64,000 nt of DNA, taken from NCBI GenBank assembly GCA_022828595.1, contig JAKGHH010000005.1, positions 60,507,655 to 60,571,654 of the forward strand, given 5' to 3'. The stretch comes from Nelumbo lutea. Lineage: Eukaryota; Streptophyta; Magnoliopsida; Proteales; Nelumbonaceae. A program made the translations under genes and the position numbers. A model generated the notes under the pieces. It had not been told where the DNA came from. It saw only the letters and a program-made list of their open reading frames with translations, and ran no database searches. Below, piece after piece: positions 20,590-32,918 of the stretch. Positions within the stretch are counted from its first letter, which is position 1. Every line of letters begins with the position of its first letter.

Positions 20590-23500
20590 ATAGAAAACAC
20601 CCGACCCGGGAGCCGAAGCCGAACCAGTCCTTCCGGGCCCCCCTAGCAGTTCGGACGGACTACACGCCGTTAAACACGAGGCGGACAGAGATCTTAATGA
20701 CGATCAAAGACGCTCCGTATGTTAAGTGGCCACCTCGCCTAAAAGGAAATCCGAACGAGAGAAACAAGAATTTGTATTGTAGTTTCCATAGAGACCATGG
20801 TCATAGCACCGAACAGTGTAATAACCTCCAGGACGAGATAGAGGGACTCATCCGTCGCGGATACTTGAGAAACTTTGTACAGCACAGCAATGACAATAAA
20901 GCATGTCGGCAAATGGAGCACGAAAAGGATGCCCCCGAGTCTAGCAACAGACCTGCCGAACCATTTCAGAAGCAGCCTCCGGAAGAGAGGCCAGTTCGGG
21001 GAACCATCCATGTAATAGTGGGAGGTTCGGTGGTAGCGGGGTGTACCTCGGCAGCAGCCCGGACTTCAGTTCGCGAAGCAGCCCTCGAAGAACGGAACCC
21101 CCCCAAAAGACCAAAGACTGAAGAACCAATCTTTTTCACGGAGGACGACGCGCGAGGAGTCCACTACCCCCATGATGACGCGCTTGTCATTAAGCTAAGG
21201 ATCAGCGACTTCGAGGTCAGGCGTGTACTCGTAGATTCGGGCAGCTCAGCGGACATCCTCTTCAAATCAGCATTTGACCAGCTGCAGTTAAAGAGGAGCG
21301 AGCTGAAGCCCGCGAACACTCCCTTGGTAGGTTTCAGCGGAGAGGAAGTCAGGCCCCTCGGAAAAGTAACTGTCCCTGTGGAAGTCGGCACATGGCCTTG
21401 TGCGGTCAGACTCAACCATGATTTCCTGGTGGTCGCGACCCCCTCCCCATACAATGCCATAATAGGGCGGCCGATCACGCATATCCTACGGGCGGCGGTC
21501 TCCACCTACTATTTGGCCATGAAGTTCCCTACGGACTTCGGTATAGGGGTAGCGCGGGGTGACCAGCTCGAGTCCCGCAAGTGCTACGTTGCCGCCCTGA
21601 AGGGAAAAACTAAGGCGGCCGACGACCTCGAATTGGAGCGGCCGACGGAGCAAGGTGAGGAGCGAGCTTCGCCCACGGAGGAAACAGTCGCAATCCCGAC
21701 TTCAGCTATGGACCCAGCTCGCACACTAAGCATCGGAGCTTCCATCGAAGACCCCCTACGAGCTGAACTGGTGAGTTTTTTACTTCAAAATTTAGATATT
21801 TTTGCCTGGTCCGCGGCCGACATGCCCAGCATTAGCCCCGGACTGATAACTCACAAGCTTAATACTGACCCTGTAGTCAGACCTGTTAGACAGAAGAAAC
21901 GCAACTTAGCCCCAGAACGCTGGAGAGCGGTCGACGAGGAGGTTGAGAAGCTCCTCGCAGCAAACTTCATAAGGAAAGTCCACTACCCGAGCTGGGTGGC
22001 CAACCCGGTGTTGGTAAAAAAGGCAAGCGGCAAGTGGCGCATGTGCGTCGACTATACCGACCTGAATCAAGCTTGCCCGAAAGATTGCTTCCCCCTCCCC
22101 AGAATTGACCGCCTAGTGGACGCGACCTCGGGAAACGAGTTGCTAAGCTTCCTGGACGCCTACTCGGGCTACAACCAAGTTAGGATGGACCCATCCGATG
22201 AGGAAAAAACCAGCTTCATAACCGAGTTCGGCCTGTATTGCTACAAAGTCATGCCCTTCGGACTAAAAAATGCTGGGGCAACTTTCCAAAGACTTGTAAA
22301 TAAGCTATTTCGGCCCCTGATTGGTACGAAGATAGAGTGCTATGTAGACGACATGGTCGTCAAGACTCAGTTTTCACAAGAGTTAATACAAGACTTAGAT
22401 TCTGTTTTCCAAATCCTGCGTCAGTTTAGCATGAAGTTGAATCCCAACAAGTGTGTCTTCGGCGTCACCTCGGGCAAGTTCCTAGGCTACATTGTCAATC
22501 GACGCGGTATTGAGGCGAACCTGGACAAAATAAAAGCCATTCTAGATATGAAACCACATCGGAAAGTAAAAGAGGTTCAGAGGCTAAACGGCCGCATAGC
22601 CGCTCTAAGCCGCTTCTTGTCTAAGTCAGCAGACTGCTGCCTACCCTTCTTCAAGGCAGTCAAAGGCAAAGGGTTCGAGTGGACCCAGGACTGGTAGTTC
22701 GCGTTCGACGAACTAAAAGGTTACCTCACTAGTGTGCCAACCTTAGCTCGGCCCGAGGTGGGCGAGGTCTTACAACTGTACCTCTCGGCGAGTGACGAGG
22801 CGGTCAGTTCGGTACTAATAAAGGAAATAGACCGGGTCCAACGACCCATATATTATGTTAGTAAAATTTTGCAGGGAGTAGAGGCAAGGTACCCGGAGAT
22901 AGAAAAACTAGCATACGCCCTAGTAATAGCAGCTCGGAAACTCCGCCCGTACTTCCAGGCTCACACCGTCATCGTCCTAACTGACAAACCTCTTAGACAA
23001 GTTTTACTCAAACTCGAAGTCTCCGGTCGACTAACGAAATGGGCCATCGAACTCAGCGAGTACGACCTCCAGTACAAACCGAGAACCGCTATCAAGGCCC
23101 AAGCTTTGGCAGATTTTATCGCCGAGTGCACTTTCAGCCACGAAGCTCCACAGGTTGAGCCCGAGGTCCCCATTTGCGGCGAACTCGGAGCTCCTGAGCC
23201 CATAGAGTTTGAACCCCGTGAAGTAGCACCCAGTGTGGCATCTCTCCTGATCAGGCGAAGAGCGAATTGGGATGAGGAGCCCTGGATCCTTCACGTGGAT
23301 GGTTCCTCGAACCGGCAGGGCAGTGGAGCTGGAATAGTCTTGTGCGGCCCGAGCGGCACAAAAGTAGAGTACGCACTATGCTTTGAGTTCGCGGCATCCA
23401 ACAACGAGGCAGAGTACGAAGCACCAATCGCCGGGCTGGACCTAGCGCGAAAGGTTAAGGCAAAACACTTGGTCATCTGCAGCGATTCTCAGCTCGTGGT

Positions 23501-24990
23501 AAACCAAGTTACCGGCGAATACGAAGCACGCGATCTCTCCATGATTGCATATTTGGCCAAAGTAAAAGAAGCCCTGCTCAACTTCCGGTCACACATCATC
23601 AGGCAAATCCCGAGGTCCGAAAACACTGAGGCCGACGCCCTATCCCGGTTAGCCAGCACGAGTCACAACAATATGAGAACTGTGTACATAGAAGACTTAC
23701 CTCGGCCTAGTATTCTCGGGGGGACAGAGGAGGTCGCTCCAATCTTAGAAGCAGAGCCGAGCTGGATCGATCCACTCGCGAGCTTCCTGATAGACGGAAC
23801 CCTCCCTGCAGAACGCAATGCGGCCAAGAGGGTGCAGCGCCAGGCGGCCAAATATGTCATAATAGACGAACGGTTATACCGACGGTCGTACACGCTCCCC
23901 TATTTGCGGTGCCTGCAACCTACCGAAGCTGAGTTTGTACTCCGCGACACTCATGAAGGCCTGTGCGGCGGGCACTTGGGGGGCAGAGAACTCGCCCAAA
24001 AGGCACTTCGACAAGGATACTACTGGCCAACGATGAAGGCAGAAGCTGTCGAGCTCGTCAGAAAATGCGACAAGTGTCAAAAGCACACTAACATCCACCA
24101 CCAACCTGCCTCTGACCTCAAATACCTCGCCAGCCCGTGGCCCTTTGCACAATGGGGCATCGACCTACTAGGGCCATTCCCACCAGCAACAGGCGGAAGA
24201 AAATTCTTAGTTGTTGCAGTAGATTACTTTACGAAGTGGATAGAAGCCGAACCTCTGGCAACTGTTACGACCCGAAACATACAGAACTTCTTTTGGAAGA
24301 ACATAGTATGTCGGTTCGGATTACCTCGGGTTCTAATCTCCGACAACGGCAAACAGTTCGAGGATATCAAGTTCCAAGAGTGGTGCCAGGACATGGGGAT
24401 TCGGCAAAATTTCACGTCAGTCGTGCACCCACAGGCAAACGGCCAGACGGAAGTGATGAACAGAGCCATCCTGCGCAGACTGAAAGCACATCTGGATCGT
24501 GCTAAGGGATTGTGGCCCGAAGAGCTACCAAGTGTCTCATGGGCTCACCGAACGACTGAAAAAGCAGCCACGGGAGAAACCCCCTTCAACCTCACCTACG
24601 GCACTGAAGCGGTGATCCCAGCGAAAATCAAAATACCAACGTTGCGATTAGAAACATACGACGATCGGACGAACGGAGACGAGTTACGCACCAACCTTGA
24701 CCTACTGGACGAGGTAAGGGACCTCGCGCACATCCGAACAGTGGCATACCAGTAGCAGGTAGCTCGCTACTACAATAGCAGAGTAAAGCAACGAAGCTTC
24801 CGAGTCGGCGACCTGGTCCTCCGTAAGATTATGGTGCCCGAACCCGGCGTCGGCAAGCTTGGACCTAATTGGGAAGGGCCCTATAAAGTAAAAACTGCGT
24901 TGGGGGGCGCATACGAACTCGAAACCTTGGAAGGCAAAACGAGTACCCCGAACGTGGAACATCGTAAACTTGAGGCGATACTACCTATAA
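20560..24990 (+). pseudogene. pol: Tat-lineage pol: protease, RT, dual RNase H, integrase
   Basis: One frame interrupted by TAG at 22695 and 24753. In order: a Cys/His knuckle (YCSFHRDHGHSTEQC) near 20780; aspartic protease (VLVDSGSSADILF) near 21230; reverse transcriptase (KWRMCVDYTDLNQACPKD, YVDDMVVK near 22340); the RNase H that follows RT (YPEIEKLAYALV, ALADFIAE). A second, archaeal-type RNase H follows (HVDGSSNRQGSGAGIVL, NNEAEYEA, CSDSQLVVNQ, NTEADALSRLA). Integrase follows, with its HHCC finger, D-D-E core (GIDLLGPF, ISDNGKQF, NGQTEVMNR) and the [14 protein letters not shown]-terminal block. There is no chromodomain. The second RNase H is the hallmark of the Tat lineage. No clean stop follows the C-terminal block, so the 3' end is decayed. 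Confidence 0.9.
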
Positions 24991-25199
24991 ACCACCTAGC
25001 GAAGTGGACGAAATCAGGCCATGTGCCACAAGGCAAGCCGAGGAACTTCAGCACATTATCAGCTCGGCAAAAATCAATTCGCGGCATAAAAGGCCACGGA
25101 AATTTAAAAACCCGACAAAGAAACAGCTCAGGGAAGATGAGCAATGGGAAAAGACACTCCATTGCAAGAAACAGTACACTGGCAAAAAAAAAAAAAATT

Positions 25200-26159
25200 T
25201 TACATGCCTGGAGCCACTTCTTCGCCATCGGAAGGCACTTCAACAACACCCGAAGGCCCTGCCTCTCCTTCAGAGTCCGGCTCGCCATCGGCAGCATTGG
25301 CCATCTCCTGAGTTATACGCGAAGTGGTTATGGCACTTACATCGAGGTCGGGGTATGTATTCCAGATCATCCACCGGCTCAACTTGAACCCCCTCCTGTA
25401 AGAGTCCACCATCAGATCGTCAAAACGCGGGGAGGCAATGTAGTCTTCAACTGCCTTCTTCTTGGCGTCTTCAATGCCTTGGGAAAAAAATCTGTGTTCT
25501 CTCCCTAATGTCCTCCTAAAGATACTCGACTTGATGCTGCAAATCCAACTTCAAGTCCGCCATATGCTTGACAACTACCCCATGGCCTCGGCGTCACGCT
25601 GAGACCTCGCCTGTCTGGCCATCGCGATGCGAGCAGCCTTTTCAGCAGCATAAGCAGCCGCCTCAGCAGCCCGGGTATTTGCCTCTGTGGCACGGAAGGC
25701 TTCTTCAGCAGCATGAGCGGCAGCCTCAGCAGCTCACGCCTGTCGCGAGCTCCTCTCCACTTGGGCCGCCAAGGCATGAATCGAAGAATTCACATACCAA
25801 AAGAAACAAGTGAGCAAAATGATAGCAGAAGCAACAGAATAAAAAAGAAAGATAGAATCTAACTTACCACAATGGCATTGCGTTACGGCAACGGCAAGTG
25901 ACCTGATTCAAGGGAAGATCCGTCCACGCCGCGACATCCTCGGGCAAAGTAAGTGTCCCTACTCTTTTCTGAAGAGCGTAGTTTCGGCGTCAACACGCTC
26001 CTAAACTCCCCTTGAGCTCCCGAGCCTGAGGGCCCAGCCCGCGTAATGAGCAGACCCGGAGTGAGCAGGAGCACCTTGAGTACGCAGGAGCGCCCGTAAT
26101 GAGTGGTTTCAGGGAAAGGCGCCCCGGCAGTCTCGTGCACCGGTGGAGTCACTTCGGGC
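25200..26159 (-). pseudogene. Antisense additional ORF of the Tat element, decayed and probably spliced
   Basis: Tat-lineage elements often carry an extra antisense ORF between pol and the 3' LTR. Read right to left from the gap edge: TPPVHETAGAPFPETTH, then DLPLNQVTCRCRNAM near 25880, then a consensus donor TG|GTAAGT at about 25868. Next is an Ala-rich helical stretch (AAEAAAHAAEEAFRATEA, AAEAAAYAAEKAARIAMARQ) at 25740-25600. The C-terminal part is EDAKKKAVEDYI, DDLMVDSYRRGFKLSRWM and an acidic tail, with a stop at 25200. Stops and frameshifts break it in several places. The likely role (coiled-coil protein of unknown function) is family knowledge. The N-terminus lies in or beyond the gap. 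Confidence 0.6.
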
Positions 26160-26259
26160 NNNNNNNNNNNNNNNNNNNNNNNNNNNNNNNNNNNNNNNNN
26201 NNNNNNNNNNNNNNNNNNNNNNNNNNNNNNNNNNNNNNNNNNNNNNNNNNNNNNNNNNN
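26160..26259. other. Assembly gap (100 N)
   Basis: Exactly 100 undetermined bases, the usual placeholder for a gap of unknown size. The Tat element loses its 3' LTR here and the tandem array begins on the other side, so true distance, order and array length on this side are unknown. Confidence 0.98.
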
Positions 26260-27131
26260 CGCATGAGATCGAGACGTTGGAAGGGAGGTAGGTACCCCAC
26301 GCCTAAACGTTGGCAACCAAAGAAAGTACTATTAATGAGTTCGGGATTGATGATGTCCTCAATAATGTTTGAAATGATGATGTTATTGAAGAGGACGAAC
26401 CAGGAGAGCACGTGTCCATCATCATACTCGTGAACTCTTCAAAACTTACCAACCACTCTCATCGGAGTCAACACCACGAATATCTTCTTTTAGTCTGCGA
26501 TCAAACATTTATCGTCCCCTAGATTTCGGAGAACCTCTTCCAACTCTTCTATTGATATTGACTTGTTCCCATCTATGTTAAATATCTTAGATGCATGTCT
26601 CGGATCCTCTACAACCTTTTCCAAATGAACCCTATTCGTGTTCAAGTCAATAAACTTGTTTAAATCAACATCCCCAAGCCGTCCAAATCAATCACCTTCA
26701 CCATCTTCCACTATTCTTCTTCCTCGTCGGGTTTCCCTGTTCTGCATTATCCAACCCAAGTAAAAGCAAAAATAGATTTGGCTAGAAAAAGGCATATGAA
26801 TGGAAAGCTAAATTAAACAAGAAGCAGCGGGGACCCGACAGGTGGCTAAGATTCCGACCACCAGCTGGAGACACAGGAAGCACGGTGGGGAGGCCTCTAG
26901 ATTCAAACCTTTGGCTCTCATAAAAGATAGAAGACATGGAAAGCTTGAAAAATTGCATTAATTAATGTTATAATTACATAATATTTATAGATTGAAATAG
27001 ATATCAAACCTATTCAAACTCAAACTCTTAGACTCTGTGTAGGACTCCATGTAAGATATCTTAATCCATCTCAAAATCTATCCTAACATAACAAATTCTA
27101 TCTTATTAAGAAACTCCTATCACTCTTATCA
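26260..27131 (-). repeat. Array unit 1 (cut by the gap)
   Basis: Pol tail 26260-26333, CML 26334-26759, leader, a degenerate PBS at 26912 and LTR about 26926-27131. The PBS/LTR junction is altered (GGCTCTCATAAAAGATAG). Confidence 0.75.
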
Positions 27132-28204
27132 TAACAACCCTTACGTATATCCGGACTGCGGCTTACCAAAAGCTAGGAGCCTGGTATTATATTGCCCGAA
27201 TCAAGAGACGCAACTTCCGAGCTGACAATCTTGGAATTTAGAAAATTATGGTGCTTGAGACCGATCTAGATAAATTCGAACCGAATTGGGAGGTCCTTAT
27301 AGAATATGACAAGTGCTCGGTGAAAGGACTCACGAGCTCAAGATGTTGGAAGGGAGGTAGGTACCCCGCGCCTAGAACGTTGGCAACCAATGAAAGTACT
27401 ATTTATGAGTTCGGGATTGATGATGTCTTAAATAATGTTTGAAGTGATGATGTTATTGGAGATGATGAACAAGGAGGGCGCGTGTCCATCATCATACTCT
27501 TTAACTCTTCAAAACTTACCAACCCATCTCCATCGGAATCAATTCCATGAATGATTTTCTTATAGTCTACGATCAAACATTTATCGTCCCTATACTTCTG
27601 AATACCTCCTCCAACTTTTCTAATGATATGGACTCGTTCCCATCTACGTTATATATAATAGACGCGTGTCTCAGATTCTCTACAACCTTTTCCGAATGAA
27701 CCATATTCGTGTTCAAGTCAATAAATTGTTTAAATTAATAAAACCAATTGCCATCCAAATCTTCCACCTTCGCCATCTTCTACAACTCTTCTTCCTTCAC
27801 CGGGTTTCCCAAGTTCATCCATTATTGAACCCAAGTAAAAGCTAAACTAGAATTGGCTATAAAAAAGAGATATGTGTGGAAATTTAAATTAAACAAGAAA
27901 CAGCAAGGACCCGGTGGGTGGTTACGATTCCGGCCACCAGCTAGAGACATTGGAAGCACGGTAGGTGGCCTCTAGATTCAATCCTTTGGCTCTCATACCA
28001 TGATAGAAGACAAGGAAAGTTTAAAAATTTGCATTAATGAGTTTTTTAATTACATATTTATATATTGAAACAGATATCAAACCTAATAAAACTAAAACTC
28101 TTAGACTCTATGTAGGACTGTTTGTAGTCCATCGTAATCTATCTCTAACTCTATCAAAACATAACAAATTCTATCTTATAAAGAACTGCTAATAGCCCTT
28201 ATCA
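27132..28204 (-). repeat. Array unit 2
   Basis: Complete layout: pol tail 27151-27403 (plus strand), CML 27404-27836 with frameshifts, PBS 27988-28000, LTR 28001-28204 (204 bp). Confidence 0.8.
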
Positions 28205-29279
28205 TAACAGCCCATACATATATCAGGACAGCGGCATACCAAAAGCTAGTAGCCTGGTATTATAATGCCCGAGTCAAGAGACGCTACTTCCGAGTTGACA
28301 ATTTTGGATTTTAGAAAGTTATGATGTTTGAGACCGATCTAGGTAACTTGGGACCGAATTGGGAAGGTCCTTATAGAGTATGACAAATGCTCGGTGAAAG
28401 GATGCACGAGCTCGAGACGTTGGAAGAGAGGGAGGTAACTCGCGCTTAGAATGTTGGCAACCAATGAAAGTACTATTTATGAGTCCGGGATTGATGATGT
28501 CCTAAATAATGTTTGAAGTGATGATGTTATTGGAGAGGACAACCAGGAGGGTGCATGTCCATCATCATACTCTTGAACTCTTCAAAACTTACGAACCCAT
28601 CTCCATCGGAATCAACCCCACGAATGCTCTTCTTATAGTCTGCAATCAAACACTTATCATCCCCCAAACATCTGAGTACCTCCAACTCTTCTAGTGATAT
28701 GGATCCGTTCCCATCTACGTTAAATACCATAGACGCGTGTCTCAGATCCTCTACAACCTTTTCCGAATGAACCCAATTCATGTTCAAGTCAATAATCTTG
28801 TTTAAATCAATAAACCCATTGCCGTCAAAAATCAACCACCTTCGCCATGTTCTACAAATCTTCTTCCGTCACCGCGTTTTCCAAATTCTCCATTATCAAA
28901 CCCAAATAAAAGATTAACTATAATTGGCTATAAAAAAAGATATGAATGGAAATCTAAATTAAACAAGAAACAGCGATGACCCGGCGTGTGGCTACTTATT
29001 CCGGCCACCCGCTATAGACATTGGAAGCACGGTGGGAGTCCTCTAGATTCAAACATTTGGCTCTCATACCATGATAGAAGACAAAGGAAAGCTGGAAAAT
29101 TTGCATTAATGAGTATTATAATTACATCATATTTATAGATTGAAACAGATATCAAATCTATTCAAACTCAAACTCTTAGACTCTATGTAGGACTCTATGT
29201 AGTTTTTCTTAATCCATCTCAAACTGTATGCTAACATAACAAATTCTATCTTATTAAGAACTCATATTCACCCTTATCA
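28205..29279 (-). repeat. Array unit 3
   Basis: Pol tail 28226-28476, CML 28477-28906 (one open frame covers 28527-28835), PBS 29059-29071, LTR 29072-29279. Confidence 0.8.
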
Positions 29280-30306
29280 TAACAGCCCATACATAGATCC
29301 AGACTGCGACTTATCAAAAGCTAGTAGCCTGTTATTATAATGCCCGAGTCAAGAGACGCTACTTCCGAGTTGACAATCTTGGACTTTAGAAGTTATGGTG
29401 TTTCAGAACGATCTAGGTAAGTTGGGACCGAATTGGGAAGGTACTTATAAAGGGAGGTAGGTACCCCGTGCCTAGAACGTTGGCAACTTAAGAAAGTACT
29501 ATTTATGAGTTCGGGATTGATGATGTCTTAAATAATGTTTGAAGTGATGATGTTATTGGAGATGATGAACAAGGAGGGCGCGTGTCCATCATCATACTCT
29601 TTAACTCTTCAAAACTTACCAACCCATCTCCATCGGAATCAATTCCATGAATGATTTTCTTATAGTCTACGATCAAACATTTATCGTCCCCTAGATTTCA
29701 GAGTACCTCTTCTAACTCTTCTATTGATATGGACCCGTTCCCATCTACATTAAATATCATAGATGTGTGTCTCGGATCTTCTACAATGTTTTCTGAATGA
29801 ACCCTATTCGTGCTCAAGTCAATAAACTTGTTTAAATCAATAAACCAATTTCCGTCCAAATCAACCACTTTCGCCATCTTGTACAACTCTTCTTCTATCG
29901 CCGGGTTTCCCAAGTTCTCCATTATCGAACCCAAGTAAATGCTAAACTACATTTGGTTATAAAAAAGAGATATGAATGGAAATCTAAATTAAACAAGAAA
30001 TAGTGAGGACTCGGTGGGTGGTTACTATTCCGACCACCTGCTAGAGACATAGGAAGCACGGTAGGAGGCCTCAAGATTCAAACCTTTTGCTCTCGTACCA
30101 TGATAGAAAACACGGAAGGTTTGAAAATTTGCATTAATGAGTGTTTTAATTACATCAGAATTATAGATTGAAACAGATATCAAACCTATTCAAACTAAAA
30201 TTCTTAAACTCTATGAGGACACTATGTTGTCCATTTTAATCCATTTCTAACTCTATCAAAACATAACAAATTCTATCTTATAAAGAAGAGCTAATCACCC
30301 TAATCA
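29280..30306 (-). repeat. Array unit 4
   Basis: The pol tail is internally shortened (29301-29503). CML 29504-29936 keeps its N-terminal frame open because the usual amber codon is TAC here. PBS 30088-30100, LTR 30101-30306. From 29937 rightwards it is nearly identical to unit 20. Confidence 0.8.
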
Positions 30307-30946
30307 CAACAGCCCATACTTATATCCAGACTGTGACTTACCAAAAGCTAGTAGTACGGTATTATAATGCCCGAGTCATGATACGCTACTTCCGATTTGA
30401 AAATATTGGACTTAAGAAAGTTATGGTACTTGAGACCGATATAGGTAAGTTGTGACCGAATTGGGAAGGGACTTATAGAGTATGACAAGTGCTCGGTGAA
30501 AGGACGTACGCGTTTGAGACGTTGGAAGGAAGGTAGGTACCCAGCGCCTAGAATGTTTCCAATTGCCGTCCAAATCAACCACCTTCGCCATCTTTTACAA
30601 CTATTCTTCCATCGTTGGGTTTCCCAAGTTTTCCATTATCAAACCCAAGTAAAAGCTAAACTAAAGTTGACTATAAAAAAGAGATATGAATGGAAATCTA
30701 AATTAAACAAGAAATAGCAAGGATTTGGCGGGTGGTTAATATTCCGACCACCTGCTAGAGACATAGGAAGCACGGTAGGAGGCCTCTAGATTCAAACCTT
30801 TGGCTCTCATACCATGATAGAAGACAAGGAAAGTAAAATTTGCAATAACGAGTGTAGGATTCTATGTAGTCTTTTTTAATCCATCTCAAACTCTATTCCA
30901 CCATAACAAATTCTATCTGATTAAGAACTGTTAATAACCCTTATTA
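30307..30946 (-). repeat. Array unit 5 (short)
   Basis: The pol tail (30328-30558) is fused directly to the CML N-terminal part (30560-30648), so EF-hands 3 and 4 are deleted. The LTR (30815-30946) lacks its middle including the TATA box. Same deletion joints as unit 21. Confidence 0.8.
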
Positions 30947-32020
30947 TAACAACCCATACATATATTCGGACTGCGGCTTAAGAAATGCTAGTAGCCTGGT
31001 ATTATAATGCCCGAGGCCAGAGATGCTACTTCCGAGTTGACAATTTTGGAATTTAGAAACTTATGGTGATTGAGACCGATTTAGGTAAGTTGGGACCGAA
31101 TTGGGAAGGTCTTTATAAAGTATGACAAATGCTCGGTGAAGGGACGCACGAGCTCGAGACGTTGGAAGGGAGGTAGGTACCCCGCGCCTAGAACGTTGGC
31201 AACCTAAGAAAGTACTATTAATGAGTTCGGGATTGATGATGTCTTAAATAATGTTTGAAGTGATGATGTTATTAAAGAGGACGAACCAGAAGAGCGCGTG
31301 TTCATCCTCATACAATTGAACTCATCAAAATTTACCAACCCATCTCAATCAGAATCAACCCCACGAATGATCTTATAATCTGCGATCAAACACATATCAA
31401 CCCACAGACTTCTGAGTACATCCTCCAACTCTTCTAGTGATATGGACCCGTTTCCATCTACATTAACTATCATAGACGTGTGTCTCAGATTCTCGACAAC
31501 TTTTTCCGAATCAACGCTATTCGTGTTCAAGTTAATAAACTTGTTTAAATCATCAAACTCATTGTCATCCAATTCAACCACCTTCGCCATGTTCTACAAA
31601 TCTTCTTCCGGCGCCGGGTTTCCCAAATTCTCCATTATCGAACCCAAGTAAAAACAAAACAAGAATTGGCTATAAAAAAGAGATATGAATGAAAATGAAA
31701 ATTAAACAAGAAACAACGATAACCCGTCGGGTGGCTACGAATCCGGTCACCCGATAGAGACATAGGTAGCACGGTGGGAGGCCTCTAGATTCAAACCTTT
31801 GGCTCTCATACCATGATAGAAGACAAGGAAAGTTTAAAAATTTGCATTAATGAGTGTTTTAATTACGTCATATTTATAAATTGAAATAAATATCAAACCT
31901 GTTCAAATTGAAACTCTTAGACTCTATGTACGAATCTATGTAGTCTATCTTAATCCATCTCAAATTCTACCCTAACATAACCAATTCTATCTTATTAAGA
32001 ACACCCAATCACACTTATCA
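30947..32020 (-). repeat. Array unit 6
   Basis: Pol tail 30968-31218, CML 31219-31648, PBS 31801-31813, LTR 31814-32020 (207 bp). Confidence 0.8.
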
Positions 32021-32918
32021 TTACTGCCTGAAATATATCCGGACTGCGGTTTACCAAAAGCTAGTAGCCTGGTATTATAATGCCTGAGTCAAGAGACGCT
32101 ACTTCCGACTTGACAATCTTGGATTTTAGAAAATTATGATGCTTGAGGCCGATCTAGGTAAATTGGGACCGAATTGGGAAGGTCCTTATAGAATATGGCA
32201 AGTGCTCAGTGAAAGGATGCACGAGCTCGAGACGTTGGAAGACATGTAGGTACCTCGCACTTAGAACGTTGGCAACCAATGAAGTTACTATTTATGAGTT
32301 CGGGATTGATGATGTCCTAAATAATATTTGAAGTGATGATGTTATTGGAGAGGATGAACCAGGAAGGCGTGTGTCCGTCATCATACTCTTTAACTCTTCA
32401 AAACTTACCCACCGAATGAACCCTATTTGTGTTCAAGTCAATAAACTCAATCAATAACCCATTGTCGTCCAAATCAATCACCTTCGCCATCTTCTACAAC
32501 TCTTCTTCCGTCGCCGGGTTTCCCATGTTCTGCATTATCCAATCCAAGTAAAAGATAGAATAGAAATAGCTAAAAAAAGCATATGAATGGAAAGCTAAAT
32601 TAAACAAGAGGCAGTAGGGACCCGACGGGTGGCTACGATTCTGACCACCAGCTGGAGACACAGGATGCACAGTGGGAGGCCTCTAGATTCAAACCTTTGG
32701 CTCTCATACCATGATAGAAGACAAGGAAAGTTTGGAAAATTGCATTAATTAATGTTATAATTACATCATATTTATAGATTGAAACAGATATCAAACCTGT
32801 TCAAATTGAAACTCTTAGACTCTATGTACGAATCTATGTAGTCTATCTTAATCCATCTCAAATTCTACCCTAACATAACCAATTCTATCTTATTAAGAAC
32901 ACCCAATCACACTTATCA
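32021..32918 (-). repeat. Array unit 7
   Basis: Pol tail 32041-32293. CML 32294-32548 has lost EF-hands 3 and 4 by a deletion near 32410, a joint similar to unit 22. PBS 32699-32711, LTR 32712-32918. Confidence 0.8.

Noticed and set aside
24831..25508. Open frame after the integrase as an extra plus-strand gene
   Set aside because: Its first part is the pol C-terminal block; the rest is read-through of the antisense ORF region with no conserved content on this strand.
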